NCBI RefSeq assembly: GCF_000732615.1
Contig: NZ_JPGL01000058.1
Coordinates: 1-64,000, forward strand
Reading direction: 5' to 3'
Length of the DNA: 64,000 nt
Origin: Burkholderia paludis
GTDB taxonomy: Bacteria > Pseudomonadota > Gammaproteobacteria > Burkholderiales > Burkholderiaceae
Shown here: piece after piece, positions 34,972-43,565 of the stretch
Numbering within the stretch: the first letter of the stretch is position 1
Layout: every line of letters begins with the position of its first letter
The notes under the pieces: model-generated
Databases searched by the model: none
What the model was told of the DNA's origin: nothing
What the model saw: only the letters and a program-made list of their open reading frames with translations
Program-made: the position numbers and the translations under genes

Positions 34972-36696
34972 ATGCAGATGCAACCGACGCACGCCGCCGC
35001 GACGCCGGCGGATTTCGTTCTCACCCATGCGAAGGTCTACACCGTCGATCCGCACCGGCCGTGGGCGCAGGCGGTCGCCGTGCGCGACGGCCGCATCGTC
35101 CACGTCGGCGATACGGCGTCCGTGCAGGCGTACGTCGGGGCGCGGACCAAGGTGGTCGACGCGGCCGGCCGGCTCGTGCTGCCGGGCTTCGTCGAATCGC
35201 ACTGGCACTTCGAGACGACCGCGTTCGCGTTCCAGGCGTTCGTGAACCACGAGGATCCGCAGAAGGTGCTGGCCGCGCTGCGCGCGTACGTCGACGCGCA
35301 TCCGGACGAGCCGGCGATCACCGGGATGGGCTGGGTGCAGGCGACGATTCCGCCGGCGCTGCTGCGCAAGGAGACGCTCGATGCGATCTGCGCGGATCGC
35401 CCCGTGTGCCTGCTGTCGACCGATTTCCATTCGATGTGGGTGAACTCGAAGGCGCTGGAGATCGCCGGGATCGATGCGTCGACGCCGCCCGTGCAGGAAG
35501 GCGCGAGCTGGTTCGAGAAGGATGCGCGCACGGGCGAGCCGACCGGCCTGATCGTCGACGGCGCCGCCTACTCGCTGCTGATGCAGCGGATCAGCGCGGC
35601 CGGCCTGTTGCCGACCGGCATCGACCTGTACCTCAAATCGATTCCGCCGTGGCAGAAGAAGCTGTGCGCGGCCGGCGTGACGACCGTGTTCGACGCGGGC
35701 TTCTTCGATCCGAGCGGCGACCAGTCGCTGCTGTACGAGACGCTGCAGACGATGGAGCGCGCGGGCGACCTGAAGCTGCGCGTGGTCGGCAGCGTCGCCG
35801 TGATCGGCGAGATCGACGATCCGGTCGGCACGCTCGTCCGCTACCGCGAGCAGTACGATTCGCCGCTCGTGAAGGCGCGCGCGCTGAAGCTGTTTCTCGA
35901 CGGCACCGAGGCGAACCACACCGCGTACCTGCTGGAACCGTATGCGGACCGCCCCGACACCTGCGGCGCGCCGACGATGCCGGCCGAGACGTTCAACCGC
36001 TATCTGGTCGAGGCCGATCGCGCGAACGCGAACGTGATGGTCCACTGCGTCGGCGACGCGGCGGTGCGGATGGCGCTCGACGGCTTCGACGCGGTCAACC
36101 GCGCCAACCCGCCGCGCGACCGGCGCCACGTGATCACGCACGCGTTCCTCACGCATCCGGACGACATCCCGCGCTTTCGCCGCGCGGGCGTGATGGCGAA
36201 CACGCAGCTGCAATGGGGCGTGGTCGACGCGTACACCGAGCAACTGCGCGACCACTACGGGCACGAACGCTGGAGCAACATGTACAAGTTCCGCACGTTC
36301 CTCGACGAAGGCGTGACGGTGTCGATCGGCATGGACGGCCTCGCGTGCCAGTGCCGCTGCCAGCACAAGCCGCTCGAGCACATCGAGTCGGGCCATACGC
36401 GCCAGCTTGCCGGCGAGCCCGATGCCCCGGTGTTCCCGGATCTCGCCGAGCGCCTGAGCATTCCGCAACTGATCGCCGCGTACACGATCCACGGCGCGTA
36501 CCAGCTCGGGATGGAGCACGAGGTCGGCTCGCTCACGCCCGGCAAGCGCGCGGATCTGGTCGTGCTCGAGCACGACCTGTTCGAGGTCGGCCAGTACGAC
36601 ATCGGCCGCATCGACGTCGCGCTGACGATGATGGACGGCCGCGTCACCCACGTGGGCGACGACTTCGGCGCGCGGACGGGCGTGCAGGCCTCCTGA
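34972..36696 (+). CDS. Amidohydrolase of the YtcJ-like (amidohydrolase 3) family
   Basis: 574 residues. The metal-binding HxH is His77/His79 in ESHWHFET, with later ligands in MVHCVGDAA and HVITHAF, and the closing composite barrel ends PGKRADLVVLEHD. YtcJ-type enzymes hydrolyse N-acyl or cyclic amides. ATG 34972 follows AAAGGACA; ATG 34978 is an alternative. It lies between a LuxR gene and a periplasmic polyamine-binding-like protein, so its substrate may be an N-acylated amine. The family is functionally diverse and this is inference. Confidence 0.88.
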   Translation: MQMQPTHAAATPADFVLTHAKVYTVDPHRPWAQAVAVRDGRIVHVGDTASVQAYVGARTKVVDAAGRLVLPGFVESHWHFETTAFAFQAFVNHEDPQKVLAALRAYVDAHPDEPAITGMGWVQATIPPALLRKETLDAICADRPVCLLSTDFHSMWVNSKALEIAGIDASTPPVQEGASWFEKDARTGEPTGLIVDGAAYSLLMQRISAAGLLPTGIDLYLKSIPPWQKKLCAAGVTTVFDAGFFDPSGDQSLLYETLQTMERAGDLKLRVVGSVAVIGEIDDPVGTLVRYREQYDSPLVKARALKLFLDGTEANHTAYLLEPYADRPDTCGAPTMPAETFNRYLVEADRANANVMVHCVGDAAVRMALDGFDAVNRANPPRDRRHVITHAFLTHPDDIPRFRRAGVMANTQLQWGVVDAYTEQLRDHYGHERWSNMYKFRTFLDEGVTVSIGMDGLACQCRCQHKPLEHIESGHTRQLAGEPDAPVFPDLAERLSIPQLIAAYTIHGAYQLGMEHEVGSLTPGKRADLVVLEHDLFEVGQYDIGRIDVALTMMDGRVTHVGDDFGARTGVQAS

Positions 36697-36815
36697 GCGG
36701 GGGCGGCCGGCGATGCGGCGCCGCCGGCTTTCAGGCGGCTTGCGCCGCGCGCCGGCCGGCGCGTCCGGCCAGCGCCGGGTGCGCCGGATGTGCCGAATGT
36801 GTCGATTGTGCGGCG

Positions 36816-36863
36816 TGTCCCCCTATCGGCAGGGCAGACCGGCCAATTTCCTCTGGCTACATT
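36816..36863 (+). promoter_or_regulatory. Shared activator-type promoter element, copy 3 (potF-like gene)
   Basis: TGT, C5 (36819-36823), TATCGGCA, GGG and CAGACCGG (36835-36842). TACATT at 36858 is again 16 bp past the element. The first C of the C-run is 16 bp before CAKACCGG, exactly as in copy 1. Confidence 0.65.
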
Positions 36864-36924
36864 TTTCCGGACCGAAGCACACACCGTTCGTGACGGACGG
36901 ATCATGAAATCCACGGAGGAAACC

Positions 36925-38040
36925 ATGGCAGGGGATTGGAGCAGGCATCTGAAAACGGCGTGCGCGGCGCTCGCGCTCGGCGGGCTCGCATGGGCCGGCG
37001 CGCCCGTCGCGCACGCGGCTGACGTCGTCAACGTGTACAACTGGGGCAATTCGATCGGCAAGGCGACGATCGCGAACTTCGAGAAGGCGACCGGCATCAA
37101 GGTCGTCTACCAGGAGTTCGATTCGAACGAGACGCTGCAGGCGAAGCTGCTGTCGGGCACGTCGGGCTACGACGTCGTCGTGCCGTCCGACATCTTCTGG
37201 GCGCGGCAGCTGCAGGCCGGCATCTACCGCAAGATCGACAGGAGCCAGGTGCCGAACTACGGGCTGCTCGATCCGGAAATCATGAAGGTGCTGGCGAAGG
37301 ACGATCCGGGCAACCAGTACGGCATTCCGTGGACGTGGGGCACCGACGGCCTCGGGATGAACGTCGAGAAGGTGAAGGCCGCGCTCGGCAACGACGCGCC
37401 GCTCGACAGCTGGGCGCTGCTGTTCGATCCGAAGTATGCGCAGAAGCTGAAGCATTGCGGCGTGTCGGTGCTCGATTCGCCGGTCGATGCGTTCGGCATG
37501 GCGTTCGTCTACCTGAAGAAGGATCCGAACACGACCAACCCGGCCGACTACCAGGCCGCATACGAGCTGCTGAAATCGGTGCGGCCGTACATCACGCAGT
37601 TCAATTCGAGCAGCTACATCAACGATCTCGCGGGCGGCGACATCTGCCTCGCGCTCGGCTGGTCGGGCGACGTGAACTCCGCGCGGATCGCGGCCGCTTC
37701 CGCGAAGAAGCCGTATCACATCAAGTACGTGATCCCGACCGAGGGCAGCGCGATGTGGTTCGACATGATGGCGGTGCCGAAGGACGCGCCGCATCCCGAC
37801 GCCGCGCTGAAGTTCGTCAACTTCGTGCTGTCGGAGAAGGAAAGCGCGAACCTGACCAACGACACGTCGTACCCGTCGGCCGTGCCGTCGTCGAAGCGGC
37901 TGGTGCGCGCCGAGGTGACGAGCGATCCGGCCGTGTTCCCGCCCGCCGACGTGATCCGCCGGCTGAGCCTCAGCAAGCCGGTTCCGCCCGAGCTGATGCG
38001 CCTGCAGAACCGTCTCTGGACCAAGCTGAAGACCGAGTAA
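36925..38040 (+). CDS. Orphan PotF/PotD-like polyamine-binding periplasmic protein
   Basis: 371 residues. Signal peptide MAGDWSRHLKTACAALALGG... ends AHAAD; the mature start VVNVYNWGNSIGKATI and later GTDGLGMNVEKV and CLALGWSGDVN are PotF-type. ATG 36925 has GGAGGAAACC immediately before it and is preferred over ATG 36904. It is clearly a paralogue of potF at 510-1628, yet no permease or ATPase lies beside it. The usual acidic NWSDYI is changed to NWGNSI, so ligand specificity probably differs. It may borrow PotGHI or act as a receptor. Confidence 0.88.
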   Translation: MAGDWSRHLKTACAALALGGLAWAGAPVAHAADVVNVYNWGNSIGKATIANFEKATGIKVVYQEFDSNETLQAKLLSGTSGYDVVVPSDIFWARQLQAGIYRKIDRSQVPNYGLLDPEIMKVLAKDDPGNQYGIPWTWGTDGLGMNVEKVKAALGNDAPLDSWALLFDPKYAQKLKHCGVSVLDSPVDAFGMAFVYLKKDPNTTNPADYQAAYELLKSVRPYITQFNSSSYINDLAGGDICLALGWSGDVNSARIAAASAKKPYHIKYVIPTEGSAMWFDMMAVPKDAPHPDAALKFVNFVLSEKESANLTNDTSYPSAVPSSKRLVRAEVTSDPAVFPPADVIRRLSLSKPVPPELMRLQNRLWTKLKTE

Positions 38041-38127
38041 GCCGGCCGCCTTCCCGCCCATCCTTTGCGCGTCCCGCCGCCGATCGCGGCGGGCGGGGGC
38101 GCGCTCGTCCCGACGATCACCCACCAC

Positions 38128-39696
38128 ATGACCATCAAACACATGACGGCGCTGTGCCTGCTCGCGTTCGAAGCGGCTGCGGCATGCGCACACACTCCGC
38201 AGGCGACCGACGCCGGCACGATGAAGGCGCTGCAGGCGCAGGTCGCCGCGCTGCAGCAGCAGGTGAACGAACTGCGCGCGAGCATGGCGGCCGCGAAGGC
38301 GCCAGCCGCGGCGGCCGCCGCGTCGCCCGGCACGGCCGGCCCGCTCGGCACGGCCGCGGCCGTCGCACCGGCAGCCGATTCGGCGCCGGCGTTCACGAAC
38401 GACGACCTGCAGCAGATGCGCGAGCAGATCGCGAATGCGTCGCTGAAGGTCGATTCGCTGCAGGAGGCCGCGACCACCGGCCCGCTGGCGGGCCTGAGCA
38501 TCACCGGCTACGTCGATCCCGTGTACCTGTTCAACCGCGCGCAGCGCACGTCCGGCTTTCAGTTCCTGAACCACGATCCGGGCGCGTACGACTACTACAA
38601 CAGCACGATCGGCGATATCTACCTCGACATCAAGAAGACCTTCGGCGTCGGCCCGATGGCGCCGTCGGCGGAGATCGTGATCCAGCCGAACCGCGGCTTC
38701 GGCAACGTGTTCAGCAATGCGCACGGCGGCATCGGCAACAACATCGTCACGCAGGCGCAGGTCACCGTGCCGCTGAGCACGACGCGGACCTTCGAGATCG
38801 GCATGATGCCGAGCCTCGCCGGCTACGAAGTGCAGCCGTCGAACCAGATGCTGACGCTCACGCACGGGCTGCTGTACGACTTCAGCGAGCCGGGCAACCT
38901 GATCGGCGTCGGGCTGAAGGGCTCCAACGCGGCCATGACGCGCTTCTGGCAGGTGGTGATCGGCAACGAGGTGCTGCGCACGGCCGGCGCGATCGCGAAT
39001 GCGGCGAACAACACGACGAAGACCAACTGGACGCCGACGATCACCGCGCGCTTCGACAACGCGACGTCGACGGCCTACGATTTCGGCATCTCCGGGATGC
39101 TGGGCCGGCAATCGCTGTTCTCGCCGTGCGCGCAGGCGGGCGGCTACGGCTACCAGTGCAACGGTTCGTCGCCGACCGGCCTCTACAAGTACGTCGAGGC
39201 CGACATGACCTATACGCACGACAAGACCCAGGTGAACGCGCAGGTCGACTACGGCGAGCTGCAGAAGGGCGCATGGAACGGCGGCACCGCGCGCTGGTAC
39301 GGGATGTCGCTGCTCGGCCATACGAAGTGGACGACCTCGTGGATCGGGCGGATGGGCGCGACGCTGCGCTTCGACTACCTGAACGACACGGCCAACGGCG
39401 GCGGCGGCACGAACATCCAGTACGGGCTCGCGGGCGGCAACCCGTCGGTGAACGGGACGAGCGGCTTCGGCATCGATCCGTCGTGCTTCCAGGGCTCGTC
39501 GACGAACGGCACCGAATGCAAGGGGGCGCAGCGCTATGCGATCACGGCCGACCTGCTGTTCTACCCGACGCAGCAGATCACCGTGAAGCTCGAATACCGC
39601 CACGACGCCGCGAACCATCCGGTGTTCCTGAAGAACAACGGCACGTACTCGCGCAGCAACGACCTGGCCGGGATGCAGTTCATCTACACGTTCTGA
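38128..39696 (+). CDS. DUF3138-like outer-membrane beta-barrel protein
   Basis: 522 residues. A short signal-like start (ALCLLAFEAAAACA) is followed by a predicted coiled coil (LQAQVAALQQQVNELRASM), an Ala/Pro-rich linker and, from about residue 125, alternating amphipathic strands (ITGYVDPVYLFNR ...) ending in a terminal Phe (LAGMQFIYTF), as needed for Bam insertion. The coiled coil plus barrel plan matches trimeric porins of the DUF3138/OprP-like sort. It lies 87 bp after the potF-like gene and ends at a terminator. It is probably the outer-membrane channel for the same substrate. Confidence 0.78.
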   Translation: MTIKHMTALCLLAFEAAAACAHTPQATDAGTMKALQAQVAALQQQVNELRASMAAAKAPAAAAAASPGTAGPLGTAAAVAPAADSAPAFTNDDLQQMREQIANASLKVDSLQEAATTGPLAGLSITGYVDPVYLFNRAQRTSGFQFLNHDPGAYDYYNSTIGDIYLDIKKTFGVGPMAPSAEIVIQPNRGFGNVFSNAHGGIGNNIVTQAQVTVPLSTTRTFEIGMMPSLAGYEVQPSNQMLTLTHGLLYDFSEPGNLIGVGLKGSNAAMTRFWQVVIGNEVLRTAGAIANAANNTTKTNWTPTITARFDNATSTAYDFGISGMLGRQSLFSPCAQAGGYGYQCNGSSPTGLYKYVEADMTYTHDKTQVNAQVDYGELQKGAWNGGTARWYGMSLLGHTKWTTSWIGRMGATLRFDYLNDTANGGGGTNIQYGLAGGNPSVNGTSGFGIDPSCFQGSSTNGTECKGAQRYAITADLLFYPTQQITVKLEYRHDAANHPVFLKNNGTYSRSNDLAGMQFIYTF

Positions 39697-39738
39697 GCGC
39701 CGCGTGCGCCGTCCGACCGGCGCCGCCGCGCATCACGC

Positions 39739-39766
39739 TCCGGGCCGTCGGGGCCCGGATTTCTTT
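39739..39766 (+). terminator. Rho-independent terminator after the DUF3138 gene
   Basis: TCCGGGCC (39739-39746) pairs perfectly with GGCCCGGA (39752-39759), then TTTCTTT. It lies only 20 bp before the start of the next gene, so read-through or attenuation may set expression of the C45-type enzyme. Confidence 0.75.
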
Positions 39767-39785
39767 CGACACAGGAGACTTGACC

Positions 39786-40862
39786 TTGAAGCTGCACACC
39801 TTCGTGACCGACCTTGCCGACCCGCGCGAGCGGGGCCGCCTGACCGGCGAGCGCTTCGCGCCGGAGATCCGCGAGACGGTCGCGCTGTATCTCGCGTTCT
39901 TCCCGAGGCTCGGCATCGCGCCGCAGCGCGCGCGGGCGATCGGCGAGGCGAGCCTGGCCGCGCTCGATGCCTGGTGCCCGCGCCTCGCCGCCGAGATCGA
40001 GGCGATCGCCGACGGCGTGGACCTGCCGCGCTGGCAGCTCGCCTGCCTGAACGCGCGCACCGAGATTCTCGCGAGCGCGCCCGCGTCGGCCGAAGGCGAG
40101 TGCTCGACGACCGTCTACGCGCCGGCCGGCCCGCACGCGCCGCGCACGCTGCAGACGTGGGACTGGCACGACAGCCTCGCGCCGCAGGGGCTGCTGATGC
40201 GGTTCGCCGCGCCGCACGGCCGCACCGTCAAGCTGTTCGCCGAATTCGGGATGCTCGCGAAGCTCGGCGTGAACAGCGCGGGGCTCGGGCTGCACTTCAA
40301 CATCCTGCATCACGCGAGCGACGACGGTAGCGCCGGCGTGCCCGTGCATGCGATCGCGCGGCGCATGCTCGAAGACGCGACGACGGTGCAGGAGGCGATC
40401 GAACTCGCACGCACCGCACGCGTGAGCGCGTCGACGGTGCTGACCGTGTTCACGCGGCATGACGAGACCCCGCGCGCGGCGAGCATCGAACTGAGCCCGT
40501 CGGGCATGGCGGTGGTCGTGCCGCGTCCGGACGGCTGGCTGCTGCATACGAACCACTTCCTCGACCGCGCGTTGAGCGGCGGCGACTGCATGCCCGACAG
40601 CTCGACCACGCGCGAACGCTTCGCGCACCTGAACACGGTCGTCGGCGGGATGACGGGCGCCGACCTGCGCGAGCGCGCGGCGGCGATGTGCGGCGCGGCC
40701 GGCGACCGGGCCATCGTGTGTTTCCATCCGGACCTGTCGATGCCCGACACCGAGCGCTGGGAAACGCTGCTGACCGTCGGCATCGATACCGATGCGTGCG
40801 CGCTCGACTACGTGGCCGGCAATCCGCACGCGCTTGCGCGCGACGGCTTCCTGCGGTTCTGA
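39786..40862 (+). CDS. C45-type Ntn hydrolase/acyltransferase (6-APA acyltransferase-like)
   Basis: 358 residues from a TTG start (39786) fixed by AGGAG 8 bp upstream. The family layout is visible: helical N-terminal part (residues 1-100), then EGECSTTVYA, where Cys106 is the candidate N-terminal nucleophile exposed by autocleavage, followed by TWDWHDSL and LGLHFNILHH. C45 enzymes cleave or transfer acyl groups on amide bonds. With the amidohydrolase, the binding protein and the porin it suggests processing of N-acyl amines or small peptides. The reaction is not known. Confidence 0.83.
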   Translation: MKLHTFVTDLADPRERGRLTGERFAPEIRETVALYLAFFPRLGIAPQRARAIGEASLAALDAWCPRLAAEIEAIADGVDLPRWQLACLNARTEILASAPASAEGECSTTVYAPAGPHAPRTLQTWDWHDSLAPQGLLMRFAAPHGRTVKLFAEFGMLAKLGVNSAGLGLHFNILHHASDDGSAGVPVHAIARRMLEDATTVQEAIELARTARVSASTVLTVFTRHDETPRAASIELSPSGMAVVVPRPDGWLLHTNHFLDRALSGGDCMPDSSTTRERFAHLNTVVGGMTGADLRERAAAMCGAAGDRAIVCFHPDLSMPDTERWETLLTVGIDTDACALDYVAGNPHALARDGFLRF

Positions 40863-40918
40863 CGGAAGGGCCGGCGGGCGGCGGGTGGCGCGGCATGCGC
40901 GCGCCGCCCGCGCGCGGC

Positions 40919-42301
40919 TCACGCGTCGATGCGCTCGACCTTGCCGACCAGCAGCCCGTACGACAGGCTGCCCACGAGCGCCATCGCGGCGATGTAGGTG
41001 ATCGCACGCGAGAAGTCCGCGCCGTTCACGAGCAGCCCGATCACGATCGGCGTCGCGATCGCGGACAGGTTGCCGATCAGGTTGAACACGCCGCCCGTGA
41101 GGCCGAGCAGCCGCGCGGGCGCGAGCCCAGACACCAGCGACCACGTGATCGACGCGAAGCCGTTGCCGAAGAACGCGATCGTCATGAACGCGATGACCCA
41201 GCCCGTCGAACTGACGTAGTTCGCGCCGATGATGCAGGTCGAGATCAGCAGCCCCGAGATGATCGGCAGCTTGCGCGCGAAACCCTGCGACGCGCCGCGC
41301 CGCATCAGCCAGTCCGACAGCACGCCCGAGCACAGCACGCCGACGAACGCGGCGAGGAACGGCAGCGACGCGAGGAAGCCCGACTTGATGAAGTCCATCC
41401 CGCGATACTTGACGAGGTAGGTCGGAAACCACGTGAGGAAGAACCACAGCGTCGAGTTCAGCGCGAACTGGCCGAGATAGATGCCCCACAGCTTGCGCCG
41501 GCCGAGCACGATGCCGAGGTCGCGCCACGTCGACGGCGTGCGCGCGCCGCGCGCCGCGATGCGGTCTTCCAGGTCGACCAGCCCGCCGCCGTCGCGGATC
41601 AGCGCGATCTCGGCCGCATTGACGCCGCGAAACGCGCGCGGCTCGCGGTACACCGCGTACCAGATCGCGGCCCACGCGATGCCCGCGAGACCGGTCGCGA
41701 CGAACACCATGTGCCAGCCGAGATGCACCTGCAGCCACGCGAGCACCGGCGTGAGGAACGCGAGGCCGACGAACTGGCCCGACGTGTAGCCGCCGATCGC
41801 GCTCGCGCGTTCGCGGGTCGGGAACCACGTCGTCACCACGCGGTTGTTGATCGGGTAGGCGGGCGCTTCGAGCGCGCCGACCGCGAGGCGCAGCACGATC
41901 AGCCCGACGAACGAGCCCGCGAAGCCCAGCAGCAGCGTCGCGGCCGACCACAGCGCGAGCGCGCCGGCATACAGCGCGCGCGGCGACACCTTGTCGACGA
42001 GCCAGCCGCCGGGAATCTGCATCAGCGCATAGGTCCAGCCGAACGCGGAGAACACGAGGCCCGCGCGAACCGGATCGATGTTCAGCTCCTTGAACAGCGC
42101 GGGCGCGGCGATCGACAGGTTGCTGCGGTCGAGATAGTTGATCACGACCGTGACGAACAGCAGCGCGAGGATCAGCAGCCGCTTGCGGCTCGGCGTCGCG
42201 TGTGCCGCTTCCGCGCGAACGGCGGAACCGGATGGCGTGCCGGCATGCGCGGGCAATGGCTCGGGCGGGTTGGCGCGGGTGCGCGACGCGGAAGGGGCCA
42301 C
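40919..42301 (-). CDS. MFS transporter, anion:cation symporter (ACS)-like
   Basis: 460 residues with twelve predicted helices after a 38-residue Ala/Pro/Arg-rich N-terminus. LDRSNLSIAAPALFKEL and FSAFGWTYALMQIPGGWLVDKV are typical of the ACS family (GudP, ExuT, phthalate carriers). Substrates of this family are organic acids such as hexonates. It converges on the C45-type gene. A 15-bp palindrome lies 117 bp upstream of the start. Confidence 0.87.
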   Translation of the reverse strand: MAPSASRTRANPPEPLPAHAGTPSGSAVRAEAAHATPSRKRLLILALLFVTVVINYLDRSNLSIAAPALFKELNIDPVRAGLVFSAFGWTYALMQIPGGWLVDKVSPRALYAGALALWSAATLLLGFAGSFVGLIVLRLAVGALEAPAYPINNRVVTTWFPTRERASAIGGYTSGQFVGLAFLTPVLAWLQVHLGWHMVFVATGLAGIAWAAIWYAVYREPRAFRGVNAAEIALIRDGGGLVDLEDRIAARGARTPSTWRDLGIVLGRRKLWGIYLGQFALNSTLWFFLTWFPTYLVKYRGMDFIKSGFLASLPFLAAFVGVLCSGVLSDWLMRRGASQGFARKLPIISGLLISTCIIGANYVSSTGWVIAFMTIAFFGNGFASITWSLVSGLAPARLLGLTGGVFNLIGNLSAIATPIVIGLLVNGADFSRAITYIAAMALVGSLSYGLLVGKVERIDA

Positions 42302-42417
42302 GGTTGTCTCCTGTGTTCTGTGCGCGGCCGGCGCCCGTGAACGGGGCGGCCGGAGCGAATGGCGTTGGGGCGAACGTTAGAGCCGTGGCGCGCGGTGCGT
42401 CAACATTTGAACAGGTA

Positions 42418-42432
42418 TCCCTATTAATGGGA
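42418..42432. promoter_or_regulatory. Palindrome upstream of the MFS transporter
   Basis: TCCC-TATTAAT-GGGA, exact arms with an AT-only centre, between the divergent-flank 3' end of 42484 and the MFS gene. CCCTAT/GGG echoes the C/G element at 36819 but the spacing differs. Confidence 0.35.
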
Positions 42433-42483
42433 CGTCACGCGCTCAATATGTGGGAAACGGCGGCTGCAACGCCGCCGCGTACA

Positions 42484-43347
42484 TCAGCCGCCCATCGCTT
42501 CCTTCGCGCTGACCCAGCCCTGCACCGCGCCCGCATGCGGATTGCGATAGCGCACCTTCAGCCACTGGAAATCGTCGCTCGCGTCGATCAGCTCGACCGT
42601 GTCGCCCGCGACGACGTAGCGGCGCGCGGGCGTGTCGGCCATCGTGTCGTGCAGCGGCAGGCGGGCCGGGCGCACCTTGAACGTGACCTTGCCGGCGTCG
42701 TACGCCTGCGGGCGTCGCGACACGCGCTTGCCGTGTTCGTCGTAGGTCAGCAGCATCGACGACGGGCCGCTGTCGCCGTCGAGCAGGTCGCGCAGGTCGT
42801 CCGGAATCGCTTCGCTGGACTGGTACAGGTACATCTTTCCGCCGGCGTCGAAACGGTAGGCATCCGTGTACCAGATCGGGCCGCCGCGGCACGAGCTGTA
42901 CAGCGTGCGCTCCTTCGGCTTCGCCTGCACGTTGATCAGGTCGTCGCAGTTGCCGTGCGGCATGTTGGCCGCCGGCATCTGCAGCGGCGCGAACTGCTGG
43001 CGGGCCGGGTCGTACAGGTAGATGCCGTAGCTCTCGTTGACCATGCCGAGCATCGCGTACACGGCGAGGTCGCGGTGGCCGTCGAAGTTGTAGTCGTCGG
43101 CGGCGAGGTGGTAGTGGCCGTCCTCGTCGGTGACGGTCACGTCGAGCGTCTGCGTTTTCCCGCTCGGCAGGAAGCGGACCGTGAGGTGCTGGCCGTCGGC
43201 GCGCTCGACGCGGGCGGTGACGGTGTCGTCGACCTTGAACGTGAGCAGCGGTCCGGCCGCATGTGCGGCGAGGGCCGGCGATGCGCAGGCGGCGAGCAGC
43301 AGCGCGGAGCGGCGGAGCAGCGAACGGAGGCGCGAGGGAGGCGTCAT
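42484..43347 (-). CDS. Secreted XAC2610-like protein
   Basis: 287 residues. Signal peptide LRRSALLLAACASPALAAHA. A calcium-loop-like segment DDYNFDGHRDLAVYAMLG (near residue 83) and two further beta-rich blocks precede a C-terminal SH3-like strand set (VELIDASDDFQWLKVRYRN). This plan resembles the periplasmic Xanthomonas XAC2610, an immunity protein against a lysozyme-like type IV effector. No effector gene is adjacent, so the immunity role is only a suggestion. Two conserved cysteines (NCDDLIN, YSSCRGG) may pair. Confidence 0.68.
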   Translation of the reverse strand: MTPPSRLRSLLRRSALLLAACASPALAAHAAGPLLTFKVDDTVTARVERADGQHLTVRFLPSGKTQTLDVTVTDEDGHYHLAADDYNFDGHRDLAVYAMLGMVNESYGIYLYDPARQQFAPLQMPAANMPHGNCDDLINVQAKPKERTLYSSCRGGPIWYTDAYRFDAGGKMYLYQSSEAIPDDLRDLLDGDSGPSSMLLTYDEHGKRVSRRPQAYDAGKVTFKVRPARLPLHDTMADTPARRYVVAGDTVELIDASDDFQWLKVRYRNPHAGAVQGWVSAKEAMGG

Positions 43348-43565
43348 GATCGGGGCGAGGAAGAAGGACGTGAACGATACGGAGCCGGCCGGGGCCGGCC
43401 CCCGCTGGGCAGCAATGTACCGGCATCGGGTTTTTTCCGCGAGCGGGACGGGACAGGACGGGCGCTGCCGGGTAGTCGCGATACCGGTACCGCCGCTGGT
43501 CTTGTTCGAGGCCGGCGCGGTTGCAAGAATGGCCGCTCCATTCCTGCTTGCCGGCGAGACAGACG

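Noticed and set aside
32800..36696. A 1298-codon plus-strand frame covering a LysR gene, a LuxR gene and the amidohydrolase
   Set aside because: Only the last 574 residues have protein character and a ribosome site; the upstream part is an out-of-frame shadow of other genes.
38071..38092. CCCGCCG/CGGCGGG hairpin between the potF-like and DUF3138 genes
   Set aside because: No U-tract and very GC-rich; such short dyads are frequent by chance here.
36823..39618. 931-codon minus-strand frame opposite potF-like and DUF3138 genes
   Set aside because: Arg/Val/His-rich shadow of well-supported plus-strand genes with clear motifs and ribosome sites.
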